This document shows positions 24,001-36,200 of a DNA stretch of 64,000 nt, in pieces; the stretch's first letter is position 1; each line of letters begins with the position of its first letter. The translations under genes and the position numbers were made by a program. This DNA comes from Tupaia tana (lineage: Eukaryota > Chordata > Mammalia > Scandentia > Tupaiidae). The stretch is taken from assembly GCA_026018925.1 (NCBI GenBank), contig JAKSZU010000167.1, forward strand, positions 124,001 through 188,000, written 5' to 3'. The notes under the pieces were generated by a model. The model was not told the origin of the DNA, did no database searches, and worked only from the letters and a program-made list of their open reading frames with translations.

Positions 24001-26070
24001 TGTTTTGTTAATGATCCCTTCTGCTCCTTTCTCCCAGGCAGGAGAGGTGAGCCATTCTCTGGGAAGATTCCACATGGAGACTGGGAACTAGATATTTCAA
24101 GGCAAAGGAGAAATGAAGATTTTCTACTCATAATTCAGCCTCCAGCAAGCAAAGCTTGTGTGGTAGGGAGCCCCTCTGGCCTTCTATCTCTGTCTCTGTG
24201 TCTCTGAGGTCTCTGTCTCTCTCTGCTCCTGTCTCCTCATTTTTTTTTCGGTAATTTTTCCTTTTTACGTTTTTTTAAAGGTAAAGTTTCTCTCTGGCTC
24301 TCAGCTCCACCTTTTGTTTTGTTAATGATCCCTTCTTCTCCTTTCTCCCAGGCAGGAGAGGTGAGCCATTCTCTGGGAAGATTCCACATGGAGACTGGGA
24401 ACTAGATATTTCAAGGCAAAGGAGAAATGAAGATTTTCTACTCATAATTCAGCCTCCAGCATGCAAAGCTAGTGTGGTAGGGGAGCCCCTCTGGCCTTCT
24501 ATCTCTGTCTCTGTGTCTCTGAGGTCTCTGTCTCTCTCTGCTCCTGTCTCCTCATTTTTTTTTTTGGTAATTTTTCCTTTTTACGTTTTTTTAAAGGTAA
24601 AGTTTCTCTCTGGCTCTCAGCTCCGTCTTTTGTTTTGTTAATGATCGCTTCTGCTCCTTTCTCCCAGGAAGGAGAGGTGAGCCATTCTCTGGGAAGATTC
24701 CACATGGAGACTGGGAACTAGATATTTCAAGGCAAAGGAGAAATGAAGATTTTCTACTCATAATTCAGCCTCCAGCAAGCAAAGCTAGTGTGGCAGGGAG
24801 CCCCTCTGGCCTTCTATCACTGTCTCTGTGTCACTGAGGTCTCTGTCTCTCTCTGCTCCTGTCTCCTCATTTTTTTTTTTCGGTAATTTTTCCTTTTTAC
24901 GTTTTTTTTAAAGGTAAAGTTTCTCTCTGACTCTCAGCTCCATCTTTTGTTTTGTTAATGATCCCTTCTTCTCCTTTCTCCCAGGCAGGAGAGGTGAGCC
25001 ATTCTCTGGGAAGATTCCACATGGAGACTGGGAACTAGATATTTCAAGGTAAAAGAGAAATGAAGATTTTCTACTCATAATTCAGCCTCCAGCAAGCAAA
25101 GCTAGTGTTGTGGGGAGCCCCTCTGGCCTTCTATCTCTGTCTCTGTGTCTCTGAGGTCTCTGTCTCTCTCTGCTCCTGTCTCCTCATTTTTTTTTTCGGT
25201 AATTTTTCCTTTATACGTTTTTTTAAAGGTAAAGTTTCTCTCTGGCTCTCAGCTCCATCTTTTGTTTTGTTAATGATCGCTTCTGCTCCTTTCTCCCAGG
25301 CAGGAGAGGTGAGCCATTCTCTGGGAAGATTCCACATGGAGACTGGGAACTAGATATTTCAAGGCAAAGGAGAAATGAAGATTTTCTACTCATAATTCAG
25401 CCTCCAGCAAGCAAAGCTAGTGTGGTAGGAGCCCCTCTGGCCTTCTATCTCTGTCTCTGTGTCTCTGAGGTCTCTGTCTCTCTCTGCTCCTGTCTCCTCA
25501 TTTTTTTTTCGGTAATTTTTCATTTTTACGTTTTTTTAAAGGTAAACTTTCTCTCTGGCTCTCAGCTCCATCTTTTATTTTGTTGATGATCCCTTCTGCT
25601 CCTTTCTCCCAGGCAGGAGAGGTGAGACATTCTCTGGGAAGATTCCACATGGAGACTGGGAACTAGATATTTCAAGGCAAAGGAGAAATGAAGATTTTCT
25701 ACTCATTATTCAGCCTCCAGCAAGCAAAGCTAGTGTGGTAGGGAGCCCCTCTGGCCTTCTATCACTTTCTCTGTGTCTCTGAGGTCTCTGTCTCTCTCTG
25801 CTCCTGTCTCCTCATTTTTTTTTCGGTAATTTTTCCTTTTCACGTTTTTTTAAAGGTAAAGTTTCTCTCTGGCTCTCAGCTCCACCTTTTGTTTTGTTAA
25901 TGATCCCTTCCTTCTCCTTTCTCCCAGGCAGGAGAGGTGAGTCATTCTCTGGGAAGATTCCACATGGAGACTGGGAACTAGATATTTCAAGGCAAAGGAG
26001 AAATGAAGATTTTCTACTCATAATTCAGCCTCCAGCAAGCAAAGCTAGTGTGGTAGGGAGCCCCTCTGGC
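21041..26070 (+). repeat. 16-mer HOR alpha, copy 2 (5030 bp)
   Basis: The same order as 10992-16017, offset by 10049 bp. Few private differences were seen: gtaggggag near 24478, ccgtttcacg near 23947, gtaggagcc (one G lost) near 25427, ccttccttctcc near 25908 and loss of one G in aaagtaaag near 22392. Together with the following beta copy it forms the second round of the 32-mer. Confidence 0.9.
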
Positions 26071-29000
26071 CTTCTATCTCTGTCTCTGTGTCTCTGAGGT
26101 CTCTGTCTCTCTCTGCTCCTGTCTCCTCATTTTTTTTTCGGTAATTTTTCCTTTTTACGTTTTTTAAAAGGTAAAGTTTCTCTCTGGCTCTCAGCTCCAT
26201 CTTTTGTTTTGTTAATGATCCCTTCTGCTATTTTCTCCCAGGCAGGAGAGGTGAGCCATTCTCTGGGAAGATTCCACATGGAGACTGGGAACTAGATATT
26301 TCAAGGCAAAGGACACATGAAGATTTTCTACTAATAATTCAGCCTCCAGAAAGCAAAGCTAGTGTGGTAGGGAGCCCCTCTGGCATTCTATCTCTGTCTC
26401 TGTGTCTCTGAGGTCTCTGTCTCTCTCTGCTCCTGTCTCCTCATTTTTTTTCAGTAATTTTTCCTTTTTACGTTTTTTTAAAGGTAAAGTTTCTCTCGGG
26501 CTCTCAGCTCCATCTTTTGTTTTGTTAATGATCCCTTCTGCTCCTTTCTCTCAGGCAGGAGAGGTGAGCCATGCTCTGGGAAGATTCCACATGGAGACTG
26601 GGAACTAGATATTTCAAGGCAAAGGAGAAATGAAGATTTTCTACTCATAATTCAGACTCCAGCATGCAAAGCTAGTGTGGTAGGGAGCCCCTCTGGCCTT
26701 CTATTGCTGTCTCTGTGTCTCTGAGGTCTCTGTCTCTCTCTGCTCCTGTCTCCTCATTTTTTTTTTTCGGTAATTTTTCTTTTTACGTTTTTTTAAAGGT
26801 AAAGTTTCTCTCTTTCTCTCAGCTCCATCTTTTGTTTTCTTAATGATCGCTTCTGCTCCTTTCTCCCATGCAGGAGAGGTGAGCCATTCTCTGGGAAGAT
26901 TCCACATGGAGACTGGGAACTAGATATTTCAAGGCAAAGGAGAAATGAAGATTTTCTACTCATAATTCAGCCTCCAGCAAGCAAAGCTTGTGTGGTAGGG
27001 AGCCCCTCTGTCCTTCTATCTCTGTCTCTGTGTCTCTGAGGTCTCTGTCTCTCTCTGCTCCTGTCTCCTCATTTTTTTTTCGGTAATTTTTCCTTTTTAC
27101 GTTTTTTTAAAGGTAAAGTTTCTCTCTGGCTCTCAGCTCAATCTTTTGTTTTGTTAATGATCCTTTCTGCTCCTTTCTCCCAGGCAGGAGAGCTGAGCCA
27201 TTCTCTGGGAAGATTCCACATGGAGACTGGGAACTAGATATTTCAAGGCAAAGGAGAAATGAAGATTTTCTACTCATAATTCAGCCTCCAGCAAGCAAAG
27301 CTAGTGTGGTAGGGAGCCCCTCTGGCCTTCTATCTCTGTCTCTGTGTCTCTGAGGTCTCTGTCTCTCTCTGCTCCTGTCTCCTCATTTTTTTTCAGTAAT
27401 TTTTCTTTTTTAGGTTTTTTTAAAGGTAAAGTTTCTCTCTGCCTCTCAGCTCCATCTTTTGTTTTGTTGATGATCCCTTCTGCTCCTTTCTCTCAGGCAG
27501 GAGAGGTGAGCCATTCTCTGGGAAGAATCCACATGGAGACTGGGAACTAGATATTTCAAGGCAAAGGAGAAATGAAGATTTTCTACTCATAATTCAGCCT
27601 CCAGCAAGCAAAGCTAGTGTGGTAGGGAGCCCCTCTGGCCTTCTATCTCTGTCTCTGTGTCTCTGAGGTCTCTGTCTCTCTCTGCTCCTGTCTCCTCATT
27701 TTTTTCGGTAATTTTTCCTTTTTACGTTTTTTTAAAGGTAAAGTTTCTCTCTGGCTCTCAGCTCCATCTTTTGTTTTGTTAATAATCCCTTCTGCTCCTT
27801 TCTCCTAGGCAGGAGAGGTGAGCCATTCTCTGGGAAGATTCCACATGGAGACTGGGAACTAGATATTTCAAGGCAAAGGAGAAATGAAGATTTTCTACTC
27901 ATAATTCAGCCTCCAGCAAGCAAAGCTAGTGTGGTAGGGAGCCCCTCTGGCCTTGTATCTCTGTCTCTGTGTCTCTGAGGTCTCTGTCTCTCTCTGCTCC
28001 TGTCTCCTCATTTTTTTTTCGGTAATTTTTCTTTTTTACGTTTTTTTAAAGGTAAAGTTTCTCTCTGGCTCTCAGCTCCATCTTTTGTTTTGTTAATGAT
28101 CCCTTCTGCTCCTTTCTCCCAGGCAGGAGGGGTGAGCCATTCTCTGGGAAGATTCCACATGGAGACTGGGAACTAGATATTTCAAGGCAAAGGAGAAATG
28201 AAGATTTTCTACTCATAATTCAGCCTCCAGCAAGCAAAGCTAGTGTGGTAGGGAGCCCCTCTGGCCTTCTATCTCTGTCTCTGTGTCTCTGAGGTCTCTG
28301 TCTCTCTCTGCTCCTGTCTCCTCATTTTTTTTTCGGTAATTTTTCCTTTTTACGTTTTTTTAAAGGTAAAGTTTCTCTCTGGCTCTCAGCTCCATCTTTT
28401 GTTTTGTTAATGATCCCTTCTGCTCCTTTCTCCCAGGCAGGAGAGGTGAGCCATTCTCTGGGAAGATTCCACATGGAGACTGGGAACTAGATATTTCAAG
28501 GCAAATGAGACATGAAGATTTTCTACTCATAATTCAGCCTCCAGCAAGCAAAGCTAGTGTGGTAGGGAGCCCCTCTGGCATTCTATCTCTGTCTCTGTGT
28601 CTCTGAGGTCTCTGTCTCTCTCTGCTCCTGTCTCCTCATTTTTTTTCGGTAATTTTTCCTTTTTACGTTTTTTTAAAGGTAAAGTTTCTCTCGGGCTCTC
28701 AGCTCCATCTTTTGTTTTGTTAATGATCGCTTCTGCTCCTTTCTCCCAGGCAGGAGAGGTGAGCCATTGTCTGGGAAGATTCCACATGGAGACTGGGAAC
28801 TAGATATTTCAAGGCAAAGGAGAAATGAAGATTTTCTACTCATAATTCAGCCTCCAGCAAGCAAAGCTTGTGTGGTAGGGAGCCCCTCTGGCCTTCTATC
28901 TCTGTCTCTGTGTCTCTGAGGTCTCTGTCTCTCTCTGCTCCTGTCTCCTCATTTTTTTTTTGGTAATTTTTCCTTTTTACGTTTTTTTAAAGGTAAAGTT

Positions 29001-30777
29001 TCTCTCTGGCTCTCAGGTCCATCTTTTGTTTTGTTAATGATCCCTTCTTCTCCTTTCTCCCAGGCAGAAGAGGTGAGCCATTCTCTGGGACGATTCCACA
29101 TGGAGACTGGGAACTAGATATTTCAAGGCAAAGGAGAAATGAAGATTTTCTACTCATAATTCAGCCTCCAGCAAGCAAAGCTAGTGTGGTAGGGAGCCCC
29201 TCTGGCCTTCTATCTCTGTCTCTGTGTCTCTGAGGTCTCTGTCTCTCTCTGCTCCTGTCTCCTCATTTTTTTTTCGGTAATTTTTTCTTTTTACGTTTTC
29301 TTAAAAGTAAAGTTTCTCTCTGGCTCTCAGCTCCATCTTTTGTTTTGTTAATGATCCCTTCTTCTCCTTTCTCCCAGGCAGGAGAGGTGAGCCATTCTCT
29401 GGGAAGATTCCACATGGAGACTGGGAACTAGATATTTCAAGGCAAAGGAGAAATGAAGATTTTCTACTCATAATTCAGCCTCCAGCAAGCAAAGCTAGTG
29501 TTGTGGGGAGCCCCTCTGGCTTTCTATCTCTGTCTCTGTGTCTCTGAGGTCTCTGTCTCTCTCTGCTCCTGTCTCTTCCTTTTCTTTTTCGGTAATTTTT
29601 TACTTTTTACGTTTTTTTAAAGGTAAAGTTTCTCTCTGACTCTCAGCTCCATCTTTTGTTTTGTTAATGATCCCTTCTGCTCCTTTCTCCCAGGCAGCAG
29701 AGGTGAGCCATTCTCTGGGAAGATTCCACATGGAGACTGGGAACTAGATATTTCAAGATAAAGGAGAAATGAAGATTTTCTACTCATAATTCAGCCTCCA
29801 GCAAGCAAAGCTAGTGTGGTAGGGAGCACCTCTGGCCTTCTATCTCTGTCTCTATGTCTCTGAGGTCTCTGTCTCTCTCTGCTCCTGTCTCCTCATTTTT
29901 TTTTTGGTAATTTTTCCTTTTTACGTTTTTTTAAAGGTAAAGTTTCTCTCGGGCTCTCAGCTCCATCTTTTGTTTTGTTAATGATCCCTTTTTCTCCTTT
30001 CTCCCAGGCAGGAGAGGTGAGCCATTCTCTGGGAAGATTCCACATGGCGACTGGGAACTAGATATTTCAAGGCAAAGGAGAAATGAAGATTTTCTACTCA
30101 TAATTCAGCCTCCAGCAAGCAAAGCTAGTGTGGTAGGGAGCCCCTCTGGCCTTCTATCTCTGTCTCTGTGTCTCTGAGGTCTCAGTCTCTCTCTGCTCCT
30201 GTCTCCTCATTTTTTTTTCGGTAATTTTTCCTTTTTACGTTTTTTTAAAGGTAAAGTTTCTCTCTGGCTCTCAGCTCCATCTTTTGTTTTGTTAATGATC
30301 CCTTCTGCTCCTTTCTCCCAGGCAGGAGAGGTGAGCCATTCTCTGGGAAGATTCCACATGGAGACTGGGAACTAGATATTTCAAGGCAAATGAGACATGA
30401 AGATTTTCTACTCATTATTCAGCGTCCAGCAAGCAATGCTAGTGTGGTAGGGAGCCCCTCTGGCCTTCTATCTCTGTCTCTGTGTCTCTGAGGTCTCTGT
30501 CTCTCTCTGCTCCTGTCTCCTCATTTTTTTTCGGTAATTTTTCCTTTTTACGTTTTTTTAAAGGTAAAGTTTCTCTCGGGCTCTCAGCTCCATCTTTTGT
30601 TTTGTTAATGATCGCTTCTGCTCCTTTCTCCCAGGCAGGAGAGGTGAGCCATTGTCTGGGAAGATTCCACATGGAGACTGGGAACTAGATATTTCAAGGC
30701 AAAGGAGAAATGAAGATTTTCTACTCATAATTCAGCCTCCAGCAAGCAAAGCTTGTGTGGTAGGGAGCCCCTCTGGC
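26071..30777 (+). repeat. 16-mer HOR beta, copy 2, lacks the last monomer
   Basis: Fifteen monomers (I-J-L-M-N-Q-R-S-T-U-V-W-X-Y-T) matching 16018-20726 at an offset of about 10.05 kb. The P monomer that closes beta copy 1 is missing. The last monomer ends as T (aaagcttgtg) and runs into a new variant at 30778. Rare odd marks shared with copy 1, such as ggcattctat before T, cagcgtccagcaagcaatgc at the end of Y and gagcacctc after W, show that the two copies descend from one 32-mer unit. Confidence 0.9.
29207..30150 (+). repeat. V-W-X trimer, source-like copy
   Basis: Three monomers in the order V (gttttcttaaaagtaaag, gttgtgg end), W (tcttccttttctttttcgg, gactctcag, ggcagcagagg) and X (tctctcgggc, ccctttttctcc). 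A second copy of the same order lies at 32034-32976, nine monomers downstream, and an earlier one at about 19155 in beta copy 1. The W monomer begins with tttctat instead of cttctat in all three copies, a useful mark. Confidence 0.8.
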
Positions 30778-33289
30778 CTTCTATCTCTGTCTCTGTGTCT
30801 CTGAGGTCTCTGTCTCTCTCTGCTCCTGTCTCCTCATTTTTTTTTTGGTAATTTTTCCTTTTTACGTTTTTTTAAAGGTAAAGTTTCTCTCTGGCTCTCA
30901 GCTCCATCTTTTGTTTTGTTAATGATCCCTTCTGCTCCTTTCTCCCACGCAGGAGAGGTGAGCCATTCTCTGGGAAGTTTCCACATGGAGACTGGGAACT
31001 AGATATTTCAAGGCAAAGGAGAAATGAAGATTTTCTACTCATAATTCAGCCTCCAGCAAGCAAAGCTAGTGTGGTAGGGAGCCCCTCTGGCCTTCTATCT
31101 CTGTCTCTGTGTCTCTGAGGTCTCTGTCTCTCTCTGCTCCTGTCTCCTCATTTTTTTTTTCGGTAATTTTTCCTTTTTACGTTTTTTTAAAGGTAAAGTT
31201 TCTCTCTGGCTCTCAGGTCCATCTTTTGTTTTGTTAATGATCCCTTCTTCTCCTTTCTCCCAGGCAGAAGAGGTGAGCCATTCTCTGGGAAGATTCCACA
31301 TGGAGACTGGGAACTAGATATTTCAAAGCAAAGGAGAAATGAAGATTTTCTACTCATAATTCAGCCTCCAGCAAGCAAAGCCAGTGTGGTAGGGAGCCCC
31401 ACTGGCCTTCTATCTCTGTCTCTGTGTCTCTGAGGTCTCTGTCTCTCTCTGCTCCTGTCTCCTCATTTTTTTTTTGGTAATTTTTCCTTTTTACGTTTTT
31501 TTAAAGGTAAAGTTTCTCTCTGGCTCTCAGCTCCATCTTTTGTTTTTTTAATGATCCCTTCTGCTCCTTTCTCCCAGGCAGGAGAGGTGAGCCATTCTCT
31601 GGGAAGATTCCACATGGAGACTGGGAACTAGATATTTCAAGGCAAAGGAGAAATGAAGATTTTCTACTCAAAATTCAGCCTCCAGCAAGCAAAGCTAGTG
31701 TGGTAGGGAGCCCCTCTGGCCTTCTATCTCTGTCTCTGTGTCTCTGAGGTCTCTGTATCTCTCTGCTCCTGTCTCCTCATTTTTTTTTGGTAATTTTTGC
31801 TTTTTACGTTTTTTTAAAGGTAAAGTTTCTCTCTGGCTGTCAGCTCCATCTTTTGTTTTGTTAATGATCCCTTCGGCTCCTTTCTCCCAGGCAGGAGAGG
31901 TGAGCCATTCTCTGGGACGATTCCACATGGAGACTGGGAACTAGATATTTCAAGGCAAAGGAGAAATGAAGATTTTCTACTCATAATTCAGCCTCCAGCA
32001 AGCAAAGCTAGTGTGGTAGGGAGCCCCTCTGGCCTTCTATCTCTGTCTCTGTGTCTCTGAGGTCTCTGTCTCTCTCTGCTCCTGTCTCCTCATTTTTTTT
32101 TCGGTAATTTTTTCTTTTTACGTTTTCTTAAAAGTAAAGTTTCTCTCTGGCTCTCAGCTCCATCTTTTGTTTTGTTAATGATCCCTTCTTCTCCTTTCTC
32201 CCAGGCAGGAGAGGTGAGCCATTCTCTGGGAAGATTCCACATGGAGACTGGGAACTAGATATTTCAAGGCAAAGGAGAAATGAAGATTTTCTACTCATAA
32301 TTCAGCCTCCAGCAAGCAAAGCTAGTGTTGTGGGGAGCCCCTCTGGCTTTCTATCTCTGTCTCTGTGTCTCTGAGGTCTCTGTCTCTCTCTGCTCCTGTC
32401 TCTTCCTTTTCTTTTTCGGTAATTTTTCCTTTTTACGTTTTTTTAAAGGTAAAGTTTCTCTCTGACTCTCAGCTCCATCTTTTGTTTTGTTAATGATCCC
32501 TTCTGCTCCTTTCTCCCAGGCAGCAGAGGTGAGCCATTCTCTGGGAAGATTCCACATGGAGACTGGGAACTAGATATTTCAAGGCAAAGGAGAAATGAAG
32601 ATTTTCTACTCATAATTCAGCCTCCAGCAAGCAAAGCCAGTGTGGTAGGGAGCCCCTCTGGCCTTCTATCTCTGTCTCTGTGTCTCTGAGGTCTCTGTCT
32701 CTCTCTGCTCCTGTCTCCTCATTATTTTTTTGGTAATTTTTCCTTTTTACGTTTTTTTAAAGGTAAAGTTTCTCTCGGGCTCTCAGCTCCATCTTTTGTT
32801 TTGTTAATGATCCCTTTTTCTCCTTTCTCCCAGGCAGGAGAGGTGAGCCATTCTCTGGGAAGATTCCACATGGAGACTGGGAACTAGATATTTCAAGGCA
32901 AAGGAGAAATGAAGATTTTCTACTCATAATTCAGCCTCCAGCAAGCAAAGCCAGTGTGGTAGGGAGCCCCTCTGGCCTTCTATCTCTGTCTCTGTGTCTC
33001 TGAGGTCTCTGTCTCTCTCTCCTCCTGTCTCCTCATTTTTTTTTGGTAATTTTTCCTTTTTACGTTTTTTTAAATGTAAAGTTTCTCTCTGGCTCTCAGC
33101 TCCATCTTTTGTTTTGTTAATGATCCCTTCTGCTCCTTTCTCCCAGGCAGGAGAGGTGAGCCATTCTCTGGGAAGATTCCACATGGAGACTGGGAACTAG
33201 ATATTTCAAGGCAAAAGAGAAATGAAGATTTTCTACTCAAAATTCAGCCTCCAGCAAGCAAAGCTAGTGTGGTAGGGAGACCCTCTGGC
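30778..33289 (+). repeat. Transition segment, monomers 99-106
   Basis: Eight monomers between the 32-mer and 17-mer domains. Most lack the C of the first CpG and read tttggtaat. The segment includes a U-like monomer (ctcaggtcc, ggcagaagagg, near 31092), a monomer with ctgtatctctc and gggacgattcc (near 31720, shared with a monomer type of the next domain), the V-W-X trimer (32034-32976), and a monomer with aaatgtaaag and ctcaaaattc (32977-33289) resembling those at 34.6 and 40.0 kb. It therefore holds forms intermediate between the two flanking families. Confidence 0.75.
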
Positions 33290-36200
33290 CTTCTATCTCT
33301 GTCTCTGTGTCACTGAGGTCTCTGTCTCTCTCTGCTCCTGTCTCCTCATTTTTTTTTTTGGTAATTTTTCCTTTTTACGTTTTTTTAAAGGTAAAGTTTC
33401 TCTCGGGCTCTCAGCTCCATCTTTTGTTTTGTTAATGATCCCTTTTTCTCCTTTCTCCCAGGCAGGAGAGGTGAGCCATTCTCTGGGAAGATTCCACATG
33501 GAGACTGGGAACTAGATATTTCAAGGCAAAGGAGAAATGAAGATTTTCTACTCATAATTCAGCCTCCAGCAAGCAAAGCTAGTGTGGTAGGGAGCCCCTC
33601 TGGCCTTCTATCTCTGTCTCTGTGTCTCTGAGGTCTCTGTCTCTCTCTGCTCCTGTCTCTTCATTTTTTTTCGGTAATTTTTCCTTTTTACGTTTTTTTA
33701 AAGGTAAAGTTTCTCTCTGGCTCTCAGCTCCATCTTTTGTTTTGTTGATGATCCCTTCTGCTCCTTTCTCCAAGGCAGGAGAGGTGAGCCATTCTCTGGG
33801 AAGATTCCACATGGAGACTGGGAACTAGATATTTCAAGGCAAAGGAGAAATGAAGATTTTCTACACATTATTCAGCGTCCAGCAAGCAATGCTAGTGTGG
33901 TAGGGAGCCCCTCTGGCCTTCTATCTCTGTCTCTGTGTCTCTGAGGTCTCTGTCTCTCTCTGCTCCTGTCTCCTCATTTTTTTTTCGGTAATTTTTCTAT
34001 TTACGTTTTTTTAAAGGTAAAGTTTCTCTCTGGCTCTCAGCTCCAACTTTTGTTTTGTTAATGATCCCTTCTGCTCCTTTCTCCCAGGCAGGAGAGGTGA
34101 GCCATTCTCTGGGAAGATTCCACATGGAGACTGGGAACTAGATATTCCAAGGCAAAGGAGAAATGAAGATTTTCTACTCATAATTCAGCCTCCAGCAAGC
34201 AAAGCTAGGGTGGTAGGGAGCCCCTCTGGCCTTCTATCTCTGTCTCTGTGTCTCTGAGGTCTCTGTCTCTCTCTGCTCCTGTCTCCTCATTTTTTTTTCG
34301 GTAATTTTTTCTTTTTACGTTTTTTTAAAGGTAAAGTTTCTCTCTGGCTCTCAGCTCCATCTTTTGTTTTGTTAATGATCCCTTCTTCTCCTTTCTCCCA
34401 GGCAGGAGAGGTGAGCCATTCTCTGGGAAGATTCCACATGGAGACTGGGAACTAGATATTTCAAGGCAAAGGAGAAATGAAGATTTTCTACTCATAATTC
34501 AGCCTCCAGCAAGCAAAGCCAGTGTGGTAGGGAGCCCCTCTGGCCTTCTATCTCTGTCTCTGTGTCTCTGAGGTCTCTGTCTCTCTCTGCTCCTGTCTCC
34601 TCATTTTTTTTTCGGTAATTTTTCCTTTTTACGTTTTTTTAAATGTAAAGTTTCTCTCTGGCTCTCAGCTCCATCTTTTGTTTTGTTAATGATCCCTTCT
34701 GCTCCTTTCTCCCAGGCAGGAGAGGTGAGCCATTCTCTGGGAAGATTCCACATGGAGACTGGGAACTAGATATTTCAAGGCAAAAAAGAAATGAAGATTT
34801 TCTACTCAAAATTCAGCCTCCAGCAAGCAAAGCTAGTGTGGTAGGGAGCCCCTATGGCCTTCTATCTCTGTCTCTGTGTCTCTGAGGTCTCTGTATCTCT
34901 CTGCTCCTGTCTCCTCTTTTTTTTTTTGGTAATTTTTCCTTTTTACGTTTTTTTAAAGGTAAAGTTTCTCTCTGGCTCTAAGCTCCATCTTTTGTTTTGT
35001 TAATGATCCCTTCTGCTCCTTTCTCTGAGGCAGGAGAGGTGAGCCATTCACTGGGACGATTCCACATGGAGACTGAGAACTAGATATTTCAAGGCAAAGG
35101 AGAAATGAAGATTTTCTACTCATAATTCAGCCTCCAGCAAGCAAAGCTAGTGTGGTAGGGAGCCCATCTGGCTTTCTATCTCTGTCTCTGTGTCTCTGAG
35201 GTCTCTGTCTCTCTCTGCTCCTGTCTCCTCCTTTTCTTTTTCGGTAATTTTTCCTTTTTACGTTTTGTTAAAGGTAAAGTTTCTCTCTGCCTCTCAGCTC
35301 CATCTTTTGTTTTGTTAATGATCCCTTCTGCTCCTTTCTCCCAGGCAGGAGAGGTGAGCCATTCTCTGGGGAGATTCCACATGGAGACTGGGAACTAGAT
35401 ATTTCAAGGCAAAGGAGAAATGAAGATTTTCTACTCATAATTCAGCCTCCAGCAAGCAAAGCTAGTGTGGTAGGGAGCCCCGCTGGCCTTCTATCTCTGT
35501 CTCTGTGTCTCTTAGGTCTCTGTCTCTCTCTGCTCCTGTCTCCTCATTTTTTTTTTCGGTAATTTTTCCTTTTTACGTTTTCTTAAAGGTAAAGTTTCTC
35601 TCTGGCTCTCAGCTCCATCTTTTGTTTTGTTAATGATCCCTTCTTCTCCTTTCTCCCAGGCAGGAGAGGTGAGCCATTCTCTGGGAAGATTACACATGGA
35701 GACTGGGAACTAGATATTTCAAGGCAAAGGAGAAATGAAGATTTTCTACTCATAATTCAGCCTCCAGCATGCAAAGCTAGTGTGGTAGGGAGCCCCTCTG
35801 GCCTTCTATTGCTGTCTCTGTGTCTCTGAGGTCTCTGTCTCTCTCTGCTCCTGTCTCCTCATTTTTTTTTTTCGGTAATTTTTTTTTTACGTTTTTTTAA
35901 AGGTAAAGTTTCTCTCTGGCTCTCAGCTCCATCTTTTGTTTTGTTAATGATGCCTTCTGCTCTTTTCTCCCAGGCAGGAGAGGTGAGCCATTCTCTGGGA
36001 AGATTCCACATGGAGACTGGGAACTAGATATTTCAAGGCAAAGGAGAAATGAAGATTTTCTACTCATAATTCAGCCTCCAGCAAGCAAAGCTTGTGTGGT
36101 AGGGAGCCCCTCTGGCCTTCTGTCTCTGTCTCTGTGTCTCTGAGGTCTCTGTCTCTCTCTTCTCCTGTCTCCTCATTTTTTTTCGGTAATTTTTCCTTTT

